Source of the DNA: Frateuria_A sp051900425
GTDB taxonomy: Bacteria; Pseudomonadota; Gammaproteobacteria; Xanthomonadales; Rhodanobacteraceae
Assembly (NCBI RefSeq): GCF_051900425.1
Contig: NZ_JBHZGK010000005.1
Coordinates: forward strand, 1 to 64,000
Direction of reading: 5' to 3'
Length of the DNA: 64,000 bases
Under the pieces are notes generated by a model. It was not told the origin of the DNA. It did not search any database and worked only from the letters and a program-made list of their open reading frames with translations. Below are positions 51,924 to 60,213 of the stretch, in pieces. Position numbers and translations under genes: made by a program. How positions within the stretch are numbered: the stretch's first letter is position 1; every line of letters starts with the position of its first letter.

Positions 51924-52931
51924 ATGACCAGCCAACTGCTCGACCCCGGCTACGCCCTCACCCTGCGTCCGATGCGCTACCCCGCCTTCTACGAGATGTA
52001 CCGCGCCGCCATCCGCAACACCTGGACGGTGGACGAGGTCGACTTCGCGCCCGACCTCACCGACCTCAACGCCAGGATGAATCCCGCCGAGCGCCACCTG
52101 ATCCAGCGCCTGGTCGCCTTCTTCGCCACCGGCGACACGATCGTGGCCAACAACCTGGTGCTCAACCTGTACCAGCACGTCAACGCGCCCGAAGCGCGCA
52201 TGTACCTCTCGCGCCAGCTTTACGAGGAGGCGCTGCACGTGCAGTTCTACCTGACCCTGCTGGACACCTACATCCCCGACCCGGCCGAGCGGCACAAGGC
52301 GTTCGCGGCGATCGAGGCGATTCCCTCGATCCGCGCCAAGGGCGCGTTCTGCTTCCGGTGGATCGATTCGGTCCAGCACCTGCGCCGTATCGAAACCCGC
52401 GAGCAGCGCCGGCAGTTCCTGCTGAACCTGATCTGCTTCGCCGCCTGCATCGAGGGCCTGTTCTTCTACGCCGCCTTTGCCTACGTCTACTACCTGCGCT
52501 CGCGCGGCCTGCTGCACGGCCTGGCCTCCGGCACCAACTGGGTCTTCCGTGACGAATCGGGCCACATGGCCTTCGCCTTCGAAGTGGTGCGCACCGTGCG
52601 CGCGGAGGAGCCGGAACTGTTCGACGACGAGCTGCGCCTGCAGGTAGAGCAGATGCTGCAGGAAGCCATCGACTGCGAGGCGCAATTCGCGCAGGACGTG
52701 CTCTCCGGTGGCGTGGCCGGGCTGTCGGTCAAGGACATGCGCCAGTACCTGGAGTACTGCGCCGACCAGCGCCTGGTGCAGCTTGGCCTGCCGAAGAAAT
52801 ACGGCGCCACCAACCCGTTCGACTTCATGGACCTGCAGGACGTGCAGGAAGTCACCAACTTCTTCGAGCGGCGGGTGTCGGCCTACCAGGTCGGCGTGCA
52901 GGGCGAAGTGGCGTTCGACATGGCGTTCTGA
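51924..52931 (+). CDS. nrdB: Class I ribonucleotide reductase beta subunit
   Basis: Radical-generating subunit, 335 residues. Dinuclear metal ligands can be read: D71 (ATGDTIVANN), E102 and H105 (YEEALHVQFY), E177 (CIEGLFFY), E211 and H214 (RDESGHMAF). The tyrosyl-radical position, four after H105, is Y109, so the ordinary tyrosine-based mechanism is expected. The surrounding sequence (TIVANNLVL, EARMYLSRQLYEEALH) is closer to the Chlamydia-type branch than to E. coli NrdB. The C-terminus QGEVAFDMAF ends with the hydrophobic tail that docks on NrdA. It lies 217 bases after the KTSC-like gene; that gap has only a small CTCTCCC inverted repeat near 51733. Confidence 0.94.
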   Translation: MTSQLLDPGYALTLRPMRYPAFYEMYRAAIRNTWTVDEVDFAPDLTDLNARMNPAERHLIQRLVAFFATGDTIVANNLVLNLYQHVNAPEARMYLSRQLYEEALHVQFYLTLLDTYIPDPAERHKAFAAIEAIPSIRAKGAFCFRWIDSVQHLRRIETREQRRQFLLNLICFAACIEGLFFYAAFAYVYYLRSRGLLHGLASGTNWVFRDESGHMAFAFEVVRTVRAEEPELFDDELRLQVEQMLQEAIDCEAQFAQDVLSGGVAGLSVKDMRQYLEYCADQRLVQLGLPKKYGATNPFDFMDLQDVQEVTNFFERRVSAYQVGVQGEVAFDMAF

Positions 52932-53177
52932 GCGGCTCATGTCTCGCATGCGCGAGGCACCGATGAGCCTGGCTTGGGTAACGTGCTGCCCACAGCCCGC
53001 TGCTGTCGATTACCGGCATCGAACGCCGGCATCCGCGCGGCGGCGGCGGCCGGGAGTGCACGCACTCGGCGGGCGACAGACGGTCTTTGCCGGCGGCACC
53101 CACATCCCCCTGCCATAGACCTCCCAGCTCCCTCTCCACAGGGACGAGGGGGCCTCACCCGGTAAACCATCGACCTA

Positions 53178-53223
53178 TTGACTACAGTTGTAGTCAGCGC
53201 TAGCTTGACTACAACTGTAGTCA
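53178..53223 (+). promoter_or_regulatory. blaI-type promoter with two mirror-image operators
   Basis: TGACTACAGTTGTAGTCA (53179-53196) and TGACTACAACTGTAGTCA (53206-53223) each have 8-base arms around a 2-base centre, matching BlaI/MecI operators (core TACA...TGTA). One is the exact reverse complement of the other. A promoter -35 TTGACT (53178-53183) and -10 TAGCTT (53201-53206), 17 bases apart, is covered by them. The blaI start is 12 bases further. The rest of the 304-base gap (52932-53177) holds only a faint CTCCCTCTCC repeat near 53128. Confidence 0.88.
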
Positions 53224-53235
53224 GGAAAGCCGCCC

Positions 53236-53622
53236 ATGCCGCGCCCCACCATCGGTGACCAGGAACTGGCCCTGCTCCATTACCTGGCCGAACACGCCCC
53301 CGCTTCGGTCGGCGAGGTCGCCGCCGGCTTCGGCGAGACGCGTGGCCTGGCGCGCTCGACCGTGCTGACCATGATGGAGCGCCTGCGTGGCAAGGGTTAC
53401 CTCAAGCGCCGCCAGGCCGGCGGTGTTTACCGCTACAGCCCGGCGACCGCGCCCGGCGAGGCGATGCGCCACGCGGTCGGCAGTTTCGTGGAGAAAACCC
53501 TGAGCGGCTCGGTTTCGCCGTTCGTTGCCTACCTGTCCGAACGCGCCGACGTGAGCGACACCGAGTTGGCTGAACTGGAGGCGCTGGTGGCGCAGTTGCA
53601 GTCACGGCGCAAGGAGTCCTGA
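53236..53622 (+). CDS. BlaI/MecI/CopY-family repressor
   Basis: 128 residues. Winged helix about 5-75: IGDQELALLHYLAEHAPASVGEVAAGFGETRGLARSTVLTMMERLRGKGYLKRRQAGGVYRYSPA, with the family recognition helix ARSTVLTMMERLRGKGYL. C-terminal dimerisation helix (about 85-125), where the partner protease would normally cleave. It should bind the twin operators just upstream and repress itself and the M56 gene, which starts four bases after its stop. Confidence 0.92.
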   Translation: MPRPTIGDQELALLHYLAEHAPASVGEVAAGFGETRGLARSTVLTMMERLRGKGYLKRRQAGGVYRYSPATAPGEAMRHAVGSFVEKTLSGSVSPFVAYLSERADVSDTELAELEALVAQLQSRRKES

Positions 53623-53626
53623 AACC

Positions 53627-55525
53627 ATGTCCCTCTTCGCCGCTTTGCTCGACGCGCTGTCGGCCCGCCTGCTGTGGACCTCGGCGCAGGCGTGCCTGCT
53701 GATCGGCGCGGTTGCGCTGGCCTGCCGCCTGTTCCCGCGGTTGCCGGCCGCGGTGCGCTGCATGCTCTGGTGGCTGGTCGGCGCGCAGCTGGTGCTGGGC
53801 CTGGCCTGGCATTCGCCGCTGCAGTTGCGCTGGCTGCCGGCGCCCAAGGAGTCGCCGGTCATGGTCACGCACGCGCCCCCGGCCGTGATGCTGCCGATGG
53901 CCACCCACACCACCCCGGTGATGGCGGTTCCCACGTTCGACCCGCCCGCGCAGAGAGCGCCGTTGCCGTGGGCTGCGCTGCTGCTTGCGGCCTGGCTCGG
54001 CGGCGTGGCACTGCAGGTCGCACAGGTCGTGCGTCAACGCTGGCGTGTCGCACGGGCCCGTATCGGGGCACAGCCGGCGCCAGCGGCCTGGCAGGGCGCC
54101 TGCCAGGCGCTGGCCGGGCGATTGGGCCTGCGCCGCGCGCCACAGCTTGCGCTCTCGCCGAGCATCGGCTCGCCGCAGGTACTCGGTGCCTGGCATCCCC
54201 TGGTGCTGTTTCCGGCCGATGCGCGCCTTTCCGATGAGGAAACGGCGATGGCCATCGCGCACGAACTGGCGCACCTGCGCCGCGGCGACCTCTGGCTGGG
54301 CTGGATCCCAGCGCTGGCGCAACGGCTGTTCTTCTTCCATCCGCTGGTGGCCTGGGCGATGCGCGAGTACGCGCTCAGCCGCGAGGCCGCCTGCGACGCC
54401 CAGGCGCTGGCCGCGACCGGCGGCGCCCCGCAGGCCTACGGCAGGCTGCTGCTGCGGCTGGGCGTGGCCACACCGCTCCCCTCCGGCCTGGCCGGGGCTT
54501 CCCCCACGTTCCACAACCTCAAGAGGCGACTGACCATGTTGCAGCACATCGAGGCCACTTCCCGCCGCAGCCGCGGCTGGCTGCTGCTCGTCGCGATCGC
54601 GGTGGCGGGCGTGGTGCCCTACCGCGTCACCGCCGGCAGTGCGGTTGCGCCAGCCACCTCAACGCCGGTTGTGACGCCGCTTCCGGCAGCACGGCCGGCG
54701 CCCGCGGCGTCTGCGTCATCCGCTGCACAGCCGACGCCGGCCACCCGGGCAGCGCACGTCCGCACCCCGCCGCCGCCACCGCCGGCTCCTCCCGCGCTGC
54801 CGCCGGCGCCCCCCGCTCCGCCGGCTCCGCCCTCGCCCCCGCCGCCCCCGCCGCCGGGCCTGGCCAGCTTCGGCAACCAGGTGCATGTCGAGATGGACGC
54901 GGGTGCGCGCAGTGGCCTGGCGATCTTTGATGGCGACACCACGATCATCAGCGGTACCCGGGCCGACGTGTCCGCCGCGCAGCGGATGCATCGTGGCGGC
55001 GACCCCCTGGTTTGGTTCCGGCATGGAGACAAGACGTATGTCGTGCACGACCCGGCTGTGATCGCGCAGGCCAAGGCGATCTACGCGCCGGTGACCGACA
55101 TGGCGAGCGAACAGGGCAGGCTGGCCGGGGAGCAAGGACGCCTGGCCGGCCAGCAGGCCGGGCTGGCCGAGCGCGACGCAGACTTTGCCCGCCAACAGGC
55201 GGAACTTGCCGGCCAGGCAGCCGAACTTGCCGCCGAGGCGGTGGAAGTCGGCGCAGGCTCGGAGGAAGCCGCCGCCCGTGCGCATGAGGCACGCCAGCGT
55301 TCGCTCGAGCAGCGGCAGGCCCGGCTCGAGCAGCGGCACGCCGCCATGCGGCACGACATCGCCGCAAAGCAGCGCGAACTGGAATCGCAGCAGGCGGCGT
55401 TCGATGCGCAGCAGCAGAAGCTCGCACAACGCCAGCAGGACGTTACTCACAAGGCCGAGCAGCAGATGGAGCAGCTATTGCAGGAAGCCATCCGCACGGG
55501 CAAGGCACAACCGGTCCGCGGCTGA
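53627..55525 (+). CDS. M56-family (BlaR1-like) membrane metalloprotease with coiled-coil C-terminus
   Basis: 632 residues. N-terminal membrane segments (LLIGAVALACRLF, MLWWLVGAQLVLGLAW) are followed by one near 120 and the zinc site MAIAHELAHLRRGDL (HExxH, about residue 210) with EYALSREAACDAQAL downstream. A fourth membrane segment is at about 320 (GWLLLVAIAVAGVVPY). BlaR1 then has a penicillin-binding sensor; here there is a proline tract (about 385-415), a small beta domain, and a coiled coil (about 485-625) built of heptad-like EQGRLAG/QQAGLAE units. Signal sensed is unknown. Expected to inactivate the BlaI-type partner. Confidence 0.88.
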   Translation: MSLFAALLDALSARLLWTSAQACLLIGAVALACRLFPRLPAAVRCMLWWLVGAQLVLGLAWHSPLQLRWLPAPKESPVMVTHAPPAVMLPMATHTTPVMAVPTFDPPAQRAPLPWAALLLAAWLGGVALQVAQVVRQRWRVARARIGAQPAPAAWQGACQALAGRLGLRRAPQLALSPSIGSPQVLGAWHPLVLFPADARLSDEETAMAIAHELAHLRRGDLWLGWIPALAQRLFFFHPLVAWAMREYALSREAACDAQALAATGGAPQAYGRLLLRLGVATPLPSGLAGASPTFHNLKRRLTMLQHIEATSRRSRGWLLLVAIAVAGVVPYRVTAGSAVAPATSTPVVTPLPAARPAPAASASSAAQPTPATRAAHVRTPPPPPPAPPALPPAPPAPPAPPSPPPPPPPGLASFGNQVHVEMDAGARSGLAIFDGDTTIISGTRADVSAAQRMHRGGDPLVWFRHGDKTYVVHDPAVIAQAKAIYAPVTDMASEQGRLAGEQGRLAGQQAGLAERDADFARQQAELAGQAAELAAEAVEVGAGSEEAAARAHEARQRSLEQRQARLEQRHAAMRHDIAAKQRELESQQAAFDAQQQKLAQRQQDVTHKAEQQMEQLLQEAIRTGKAQPVRG

Positions 55526-56081
55526 GATGGCGAGCTCCGTCTCGGTTGCAGGGACGGATACGAGCGTTTACCGCATCCTTTCCCCCGCGTTCGCGGAGGA
55601 AGGCTCGGTAGTTGGCGCCGCGGTGGACCAAGCCCATCGCTTGCGCCGGCTGGAAAAGAGTGGTCACCGAATCCTTCCTCCGTTTACGGGGGAGGTGCCC
55701 GAAGGGCGGATGGGGGGGAGGTCTTGCGAAAGACGCTCCCTGCGGATATCGCCCAAAAGCGCCCCCATCCGCCTGTCGGCACCTTCCCCCGCGTTCGCGG
55801 GGGAAGGCTCGGTAGTTGGCGCCGCGGTTGACCAAGTCCCGTCGCGTTGCGCGGGCTGGAGAGCTGCTAGTCCTTCCCCCGTTTACGGGGGAAGGTGCCC
55901 GAAGGGCGGATGGGGGGAGGTCTTGCGAAAGACGCTCCCTGCGGATATCGCCCAAAAGGGCCCCCATCCGCCTGTCGGCACCTTCCCCCGCGTTCGCGGG
56001 GGAAGGCTCGGTAGTTGGCGCCGCAGTGGGGCCGAGCCCGGCGTTAGCGAGGAGGCTTGGGACAGCCGTTGCCCGATCGCG
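55526..56081. repeat. About 200-bp tandem repeat with internal hairpins
   Basis: The segment GTAGTTGGCGCCGC recurs with its core at 55611, 55815 and 56014, giving periods of 204 and 199 bases. Each unit contains CCTTCCCCCGCGTTCGCGGG stems, GGTGCCCGAAGGGCGGATGG and GACGCTCCCTGCGGATATCG. About 2.3 units lie between the convergent M56 and fabG genes. No gene; too long and too structured for a CRISPR. Confidence 0.85.
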
Positions 56082-56819
56082 TCAGGCCATGCCGCCGTTG
56101 ACGCCGATCACCTGGCCGTTGATGTAGCCGGCGGCATCCGAGCAGAGGAAGGCCACCAGCGCGGCGACCTCCTCCGGCTTGCCGGCACGCTGCGCCGGCA
56201 CCATCTCGCGGAGGCGCTCGGGCGGGAACGCCTCGCCGATCATCCGCCCCTTGATCACGCCGGGCGCCACCACGTTGGCGGTGATGCCGCGCGAGGCCAT
56301 CTCGCGCGCGAGCGACTTCACCGCGCCGTGCAGGCCCGCCTTGGCCGCGGCGTAGTTGGCCTGGCCGCGGTTGCCGGTCTGACCCGCCACCGAGCCCACG
56401 GCCACCACGCGGCCGAAGCGCGCACGCGCCATCGGCAGCAGCAGCGGCTGCACGACATGGAAGAAGCCGTTGAGCGAAATGTCGATGACCCGCTGCCACT
56501 GCTCGGCTCGCATGCCAGCCATCGGCGCATCGTCGTGCACGCCGGCGTTGCTGACCACGGCGTGGACCGGGCCGTCGGCCAGCAGTCCTTCCAGCGCGGC
56601 GTGCGTGGCGCCGCCGTCGGTCACATCGAAGGCGATCGCGCGGGCCTGGCCGCCTTGCTTCCGGATCGCCGCCGCCACCGCTTCGGCGCGAGCGGGCGAA
56701 GAGTTGGCGTGCACGATCACCTCGTAGCCGGCCGTCGCCAGCGCGCGGCAGATCGCGCCACCGAGGTCACCGCTTCCGCCGGTGACCAGGGCACGGCGGG
56801 CAGAGGGGGTCGCGTTCAT
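56082..56819 (-). CDS. 3-oxoacyl-ACP reductase of the pigment pathway (FabG/ApeQ-like)
   Basis: NADPH-dependent ketoreductase, 245 residues. SDR motifs: ALVTGGSGDLGGAICRAL (about 10-27), VSNAGVHDD, catalytic Ser in VAVGSVAGQTGNRG, YAAAKAGL (Y-x3-K, about 155) and the C-terminal YINGQVIGVNGGMA. Last gene of the pigment operon, overlapping the dehydratase gene by four bases. In aryl-polyene systems this enzyme works with the two dehydratases to create the conjugated chain. Confidence 0.9.
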   Translation of the reverse strand: MNATPSARRALVTGGSGDLGGAICRALATAGYEVIVHANSSPARAEAVAAAIRKQGGQARAIAFDVTDGGATHAALEGLLADGPVHAVVSNAGVHDDAPMAGMRAEQWQRVIDISLNGFFHVVQPLLLPMARARFGRVVAVGSVAGQTGNRGQANYAAAKAGLHGAVKSLAREMASRGITANVVAPGVIKGRMIGEAFPPERLREMVPAQRAGKPEEVAALVAFLCSDAAGYINGQVIGVNGGMA

Positions 56820-57256
56820 GGCATCGGTCCTTCGGGATGGATCACCGCGGCGCGGCCGCTGGCCAGCAGCTGGCCACCCTGCTCGACGCGGAAGGTGTAC
56901 TGCGCGCCGGCATCATCGGCGTAGAGGCACTGCGCCTGGACGTCCAGGCGTCCATCCGCGGAGACGTACTCGACGGCCAGCCGCACCTCGCGCAGACTCA
57001 CCAGCATGCCCGGGCGCACCGTTTCGACGCCCTGCGCCCGCGCGCGCAAGGCGCCGTGCACGGCCATCGCCTGCGCGCCGTATTCGGCCAGGTGTACCGC
57101 GTGCAGGCCGGCCGGGCCGCGCAACGGGTGGTCGGCGCGCGCATGGCCCTGGCTGGTGGCGTGGATGGTGGCCGCGTCCCAGTCGAGCACCGTATCGAGC
57201 AGGCACATGCCGCCGGCATGCGGGATCAGGTGGGCCCAGTCACTCTTCGGCAGCAT
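56816..57256 (-). CDS. Hotdog-fold 3-hydroxyacyl-ACP dehydratase (ApeP-like)
   Basis: 146 residues starting MLPKSDWAHLIPHAGGMCLLDTVLDWD; the HAGGMCLLD stretch with His is the catalytic entry to the hotdog fold in this family. HAVHLAEYGAQAMAVHGAL supplies the second active-site region (Glu in LAEYGAQAMA). Overlaps the reductase start by 4 bases and the exporter stop by 17, so translation is coupled on both sides. Confidence 0.85.
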   Translation of the reverse strand: MLPKSDWAHLIPHAGGMCLLDTVLDWDAATIHATSQGHARADHPLRGPAGLHAVHLAEYGAQAMAVHGALRARAQGVETVRPGMLVSLREVRLAVEYVSADGRLDVQAQCLYADDAGAQYTFRVEQGGQLLASGRAAVIHPEGPMP

Positions 57257-59573
57257 GTCCGGCCTGCGCGTGCGGCGCCATCAGGATGGAAAGGCAGAAA
57301 TGGAAGGCCACGCCCAGGCTCACGGTGAGCCCGATCGCGCGCAGCACCGGGATCGTGGCCCAGGCCAGCATGCCGAAGACGAGCAGGGCGGACAGCACGC
57401 ACACCAGCGTGGCGTGCAGCGTGCGCCGCTGCTCGGCCGCGTCGCCGGTGTCGCGCTCGAAGAACAGCGCATAGTGCAGCCCCAGTCCGCCGGCCAGGAT
57501 CAGCGCGACCAGGTGGAACAGCGAGACCTGCACGCCGGCGACGCGCTCGACCGCCAGCACCAGGAACGTGGCCAGGGTCATCGGCGCCAGCACGTGCCAG
57601 GCGCGGCGGAAGCTGCGCAGGGCCAGGCTGATGGTCAGCACCAGCAGGATCGTGGCGACGAGCAAGGCCTGCAGGATGCGTGTGCGGTAGGCGACCACCA
57701 GCGATTCGGCGGCGCCCTTGAGGTCGAGCACGCGCACGGCGCCGCCGCTGCCTTGCGCCAATGTCGCCAGCGCGGCGGCGTCTTGCACGCCGCTGACCGT
57801 GCCCAGGCCCAGCCAGCGGCCGTCGCGCTCGACCAGCATCGCGGCCAGGCGCTGGCCCAGCGGGCTGGCCGCGAACGCCTGCGGCGTGAGCGGCGGCAGG
57901 CTGCGCGCGGTTTCCACGTCGGCCACGAACGGTGCGAACAGGTCGCGCCGGAACGGCAGGCCGTCGGTGGCCTGCGCGAGCGCCTGTTCCAGCGTCGCGC
58001 GGTCGGGCAGCTTCTGCTGGCGCGCGAGCTGGGTCGCCGCGCTGGGCAGGTAGCGCGAGGGCAGCTCGATGGCGTCCACCGCCTTCCCCGCGACCAGTGC
58101 GTCCACCTTCGGCTGGAGTTTCTCCGACAGCGCGAGCACGGCCTCGGGCGTGGACGCTTCCAGCAGCAGCAGATAGCGCACGTCCGGTGCACCCAGTGCC
58201 GCGCGCAGGCGCGCATCGCGCAGCAGCAGGTCGGTCGGCAGCGGGGTGAGCGCAGCCAGGTCGTTCTGCCAGAACGGCCCGCGCCCCAGCGCGAGCAGCG
58301 CGATGACCAGCACGGCCACCGCCCAGGGAATCCAGCGGGGCCGCGGCAGCGCGTCGACCGCCGTGCGCAGGCGCTTGAGCCAAGGCAGTGCGGCGACGTC
58401 GCGCACCCGCGCCGGCAGCAGGTACGGCAGCAGGTAGCGCGTGCTGAAGCCGGCGGCGAGCAGGCCGACGATGGTGAACACGGCCAGCTGCTTCAGGCCG
58501 TTGACACCCGACGCGTAGAAAGCGAGGTAGGCGATGCACGCCGAGGCGATCGCAGTGAGCAGCAACGGCCACAGGTCGCGCACGCTGGCCACCGCGTCCT
58601 CGCCGGCCCGGCGGTGGCTCAACACGCGGATCGGGTACTCCTGCGCCACGCCGAGCAGGGTGAAACCGAACGCCAGCGTGATGCCGTGCACCTGCGGGTA
58701 GATGACGGTCAACGCGGCGATGCCGGCCAGCGCGCCGCTGGCCACCGGCAGCGCGGCCAGCAGCAGCGAGCCCATGCTGCGGTAGGCGAGCAGCAGCAGG
58801 GCGATGAACCCGATCGTCGAGATGCGGCCGATCCAGTCGGCCTGCTCGCGGGTCTGCGTGCTGGCGACCACGCTGAAGTAGCCGGGGCCGGAGACGACCA
58901 GCTTCGCATCGCGGCCGTCCGGCAACCCATGCAGCGTTTGCTCGATGCCGGCGATGGCTGCCTGCTGGGCCTCCGGGTCGAAGCCGGGCGCGCGGGTCTG
59001 CACCAGCAGCAGCGCCTCGCCCTGTGGCGAGAACCACACGCCGTCGCGGATCTGCGGCGAGCGCGCCGGGGCCCAGCGCTGTGCGAGCTTGAGCACTTCC
59101 AGCGTGGGATCGCGCGGCAGCAGGCCCTTGAACAGGCTGGCCGCGGGCGAGCCGAGTTCGTCCAGCCGCTGTTGCAGTTCATCGCCCAGGAACGCTGCGT
59201 CCAGCGCGTGCGTGTCCAGCGTGGGCGAGAGCAGGTAGCGGTAGGGCAGCAGCTTCGGGTCGAGTGCTGTGAGATCGAAGCTGCCGTTGAGCACCTGTGC
59301 GTAGCGCGGATCGCCCTTGAGCCTGGTGGCGAGCGCCTGGCTCAGCTTCGCCAGCGTGGCGTCATCCTTGCCGGTGATCGCCAGCAGCAACAGGCGCGAG
59401 CCTGGACCCTCGCCGACCTGCTCCATCAGCAGGCGCTGGTCGGGCGTGGTTGGCGCAGGCATGAAGCTGCGCAGGTCGGAGCTGACCTGCAGGTGTCTGA
59501 CCACCCACAGGCCGAGCAGGGCAAGGACCAGCAACCATCCGGCCAGCAGCGCGACGCGCGCGCGCAGGGGCAT
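57240..59573 (-). CDS. MMPL/RND-type exporter of the aryl-polyene operon
   Basis: 777 residues from MPLRARVALLAGWLLVLALLGLW. Twelve membrane segments in two halves: TM1, periplasmic domain about 40-230, TM2-6 (ISTIGFIALLLLAYRSMGSLLLAALPVASGALAG, VHGITLAFGFTLLGVAQEYPIRVLSHR), then the second half with VSLFHLVALILAGGLGLHYALFF. MMPL proteins move lipids or lipid-linked polyketides; here the cargo should be the aryl-polyene or its lipid ester, moved toward the outer membrane together with the LolA-like gene one base upstream. Confidence 0.92.
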   Translation of the reverse strand: MPLRARVALLAGWLLVLALLGLWVVRHLQVSSDLRSFMPAPTTPDQRLLMEQVGEGPGSRLLLLAITGKDDATLAKLSQALATRLKGDPRYAQVLNGSFDLTALDPKLLPYRYLLSPTLDTHALDAAFLGDELQQRLDELGSPAASLFKGLLPRDPTLEVLKLAQRWAPARSPQIRDGVWFSPQGEALLLVQTRAPGFDPEAQQAAIAGIEQTLHGLPDGRDAKLVVSGPGYFSVVASTQTREQADWIGRISTIGFIALLLLAYRSMGSLLLAALPVASGALAGIAALTVIYPQVHGITLAFGFTLLGVAQEYPIRVLSHRRAGEDAVASVRDLWPLLLTAIASACIAYLAFYASGVNGLKQLAVFTIVGLLAAGFSTRYLLPYLLPARVRDVAALPWLKRLRTAVDALPRPRWIPWAVAVLVIALLALGRGPFWQNDLAALTPLPTDLLLRDARLRAALGAPDVRYLLLLEASTPEAVLALSEKLQPKVDALVAGKAVDAIELPSRYLPSAATQLARQQKLPDRATLEQALAQATDGLPFRRDLFAPFVADVETARSLPPLTPQAFAASPLGQRLAAMLVERDGRWLGLGTVSGVQDAAALATLAQGSGGAVRVLDLKGAAESLVVAYRTRILQALLVATILLVLTISLALRSFRRAWHVLAPMTLATFLVLAVERVAGVQVSLFHLVALILAGGLGLHYALFFERDTGDAAEQRRTLHATLVCVLSALLVFGMLAWATIPVLRAIGLTVSLGVAFHFCLSILMAPHAQAGHAAEE

Positions 59574-59574
59574 G

Positions 59575-60213
59575 TCAGGCGCCCTTGCAGAGCGCGGCAA
59601 GCGCCTCGCGGGTGGGCTCGGCCGGCATCTTCGTGGCCAGGCTGCCGAGCAGGTCGACCGCGACGTCGCCATCGGCTTCCTGCATCCACATGCAGCGCGC
59701 CTCCTTGCCCTCGCCCTCGATGCGGATGGTGGCTACGGTGCGCGCGACCTCCAGGTCGCGCGGCGTGAGCGTCAGCGTCCAGGCGCCCGTGGCATCGCCG
59801 CGGCGGGCAATCGCGAAGGCCTGGCGCAGACGGCGCGGATCGCCGCCGAGCAGCGCCACGAAGCTGTCCACCAGCACCTTCAGTTGCGGCGCGCGCTCCA
59901 GCGAGAAGCTGCGCTCGCCCTTGCCTTCGCGCTGCTGCGTGACCTTGCCGTCGGCGATGCGCGCGGTTTCCTCGTGTGGCTTGGTGACGTGGCGCTCGAG
60001 CGTATCGCCGCCCAGCCAGGCCAGCTCGCCGGAGACCACCAGCGGGCGGTCCAGCACCTGCATGAAACGCGCTTCGGCGAAGGCAGTGCGCGCGGGGGCG
60101 GGGCGGCCGAGCTGGCCGATCAGCGCGTCGGTGGCGTCAGGTGCCGAGGCGTTCGCCGAGCAGGCCAGGGTCAGGATGCACAGCGCCGCGCTGATCTTGC
60201 TGCCAGAAGTCAT
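59575..60213 (-). CDS. LolA-like periplasmic lipid carrier
   Basis: 212 residues; start at 60213 gives a signal peptide (SKISAALCILTLACSANA). The mature part FAEARFMQVLDRPLVVSGELAWLGGDTLERHVTKPHEETARIADGKVTQQ follows the LolA-related pattern found in aryl-polyene clusters (one-sided beta-sheet with a hydrophobic groove). Its first 77 bases overlap the 3' end of the acyltransferase gene in another frame; no later start fits the signal peptide. Likely ferries the pigment lipid across the periplasm. Confidence 0.82.
   Translation of the reverse strand: MTSGSKISAALCILTLACSANASAPDATDALIGQLGRPAPARTAFAEARFMQVLDRPLVVSGELAWLGGDTLERHVTKPHEETARIADGKVTQQREGKGERSFSLERAPQLKVLVDSFVALLGGDPRRLRQAFAIARRGDATGAWTLTLTPRDLEVARTVATIRIEGEGKEARCMWMQEADGDVAVDLLGSLATKMPAEPTREALAALCKGA

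Noticed and set aside
51924..52931. Class Ic (tyrosine-free) reductase call for NrdB
   Set aside because: The position four residues after the His ligand is Y109, not Phe, so a radical tyrosine is present.
54770..54860. Proline-rich stretch in the M56 protein as a possible frameshift
   Set aside because: The frame before and after encodes sensible family sequence, and proline tracts are natural linkers; no alternative frame restores a sensor domain.
55578..56036. Regular spacing of repeats suggestive of a CRISPR array
   Set aside because: Unit length is about 200 bases with fewer than three copies, and spacers are as similar as repeats; no cas genes. It is a tandem repeat.
57006..59768. Open frame of about 920 codons opposite the MMPL exporter
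   Set aside because: Antisense shadow: low-complexity Gln/Arg/His-rich translation with no domain, whereas the minus strand has a complete MMPL protein with coupled neighbours.
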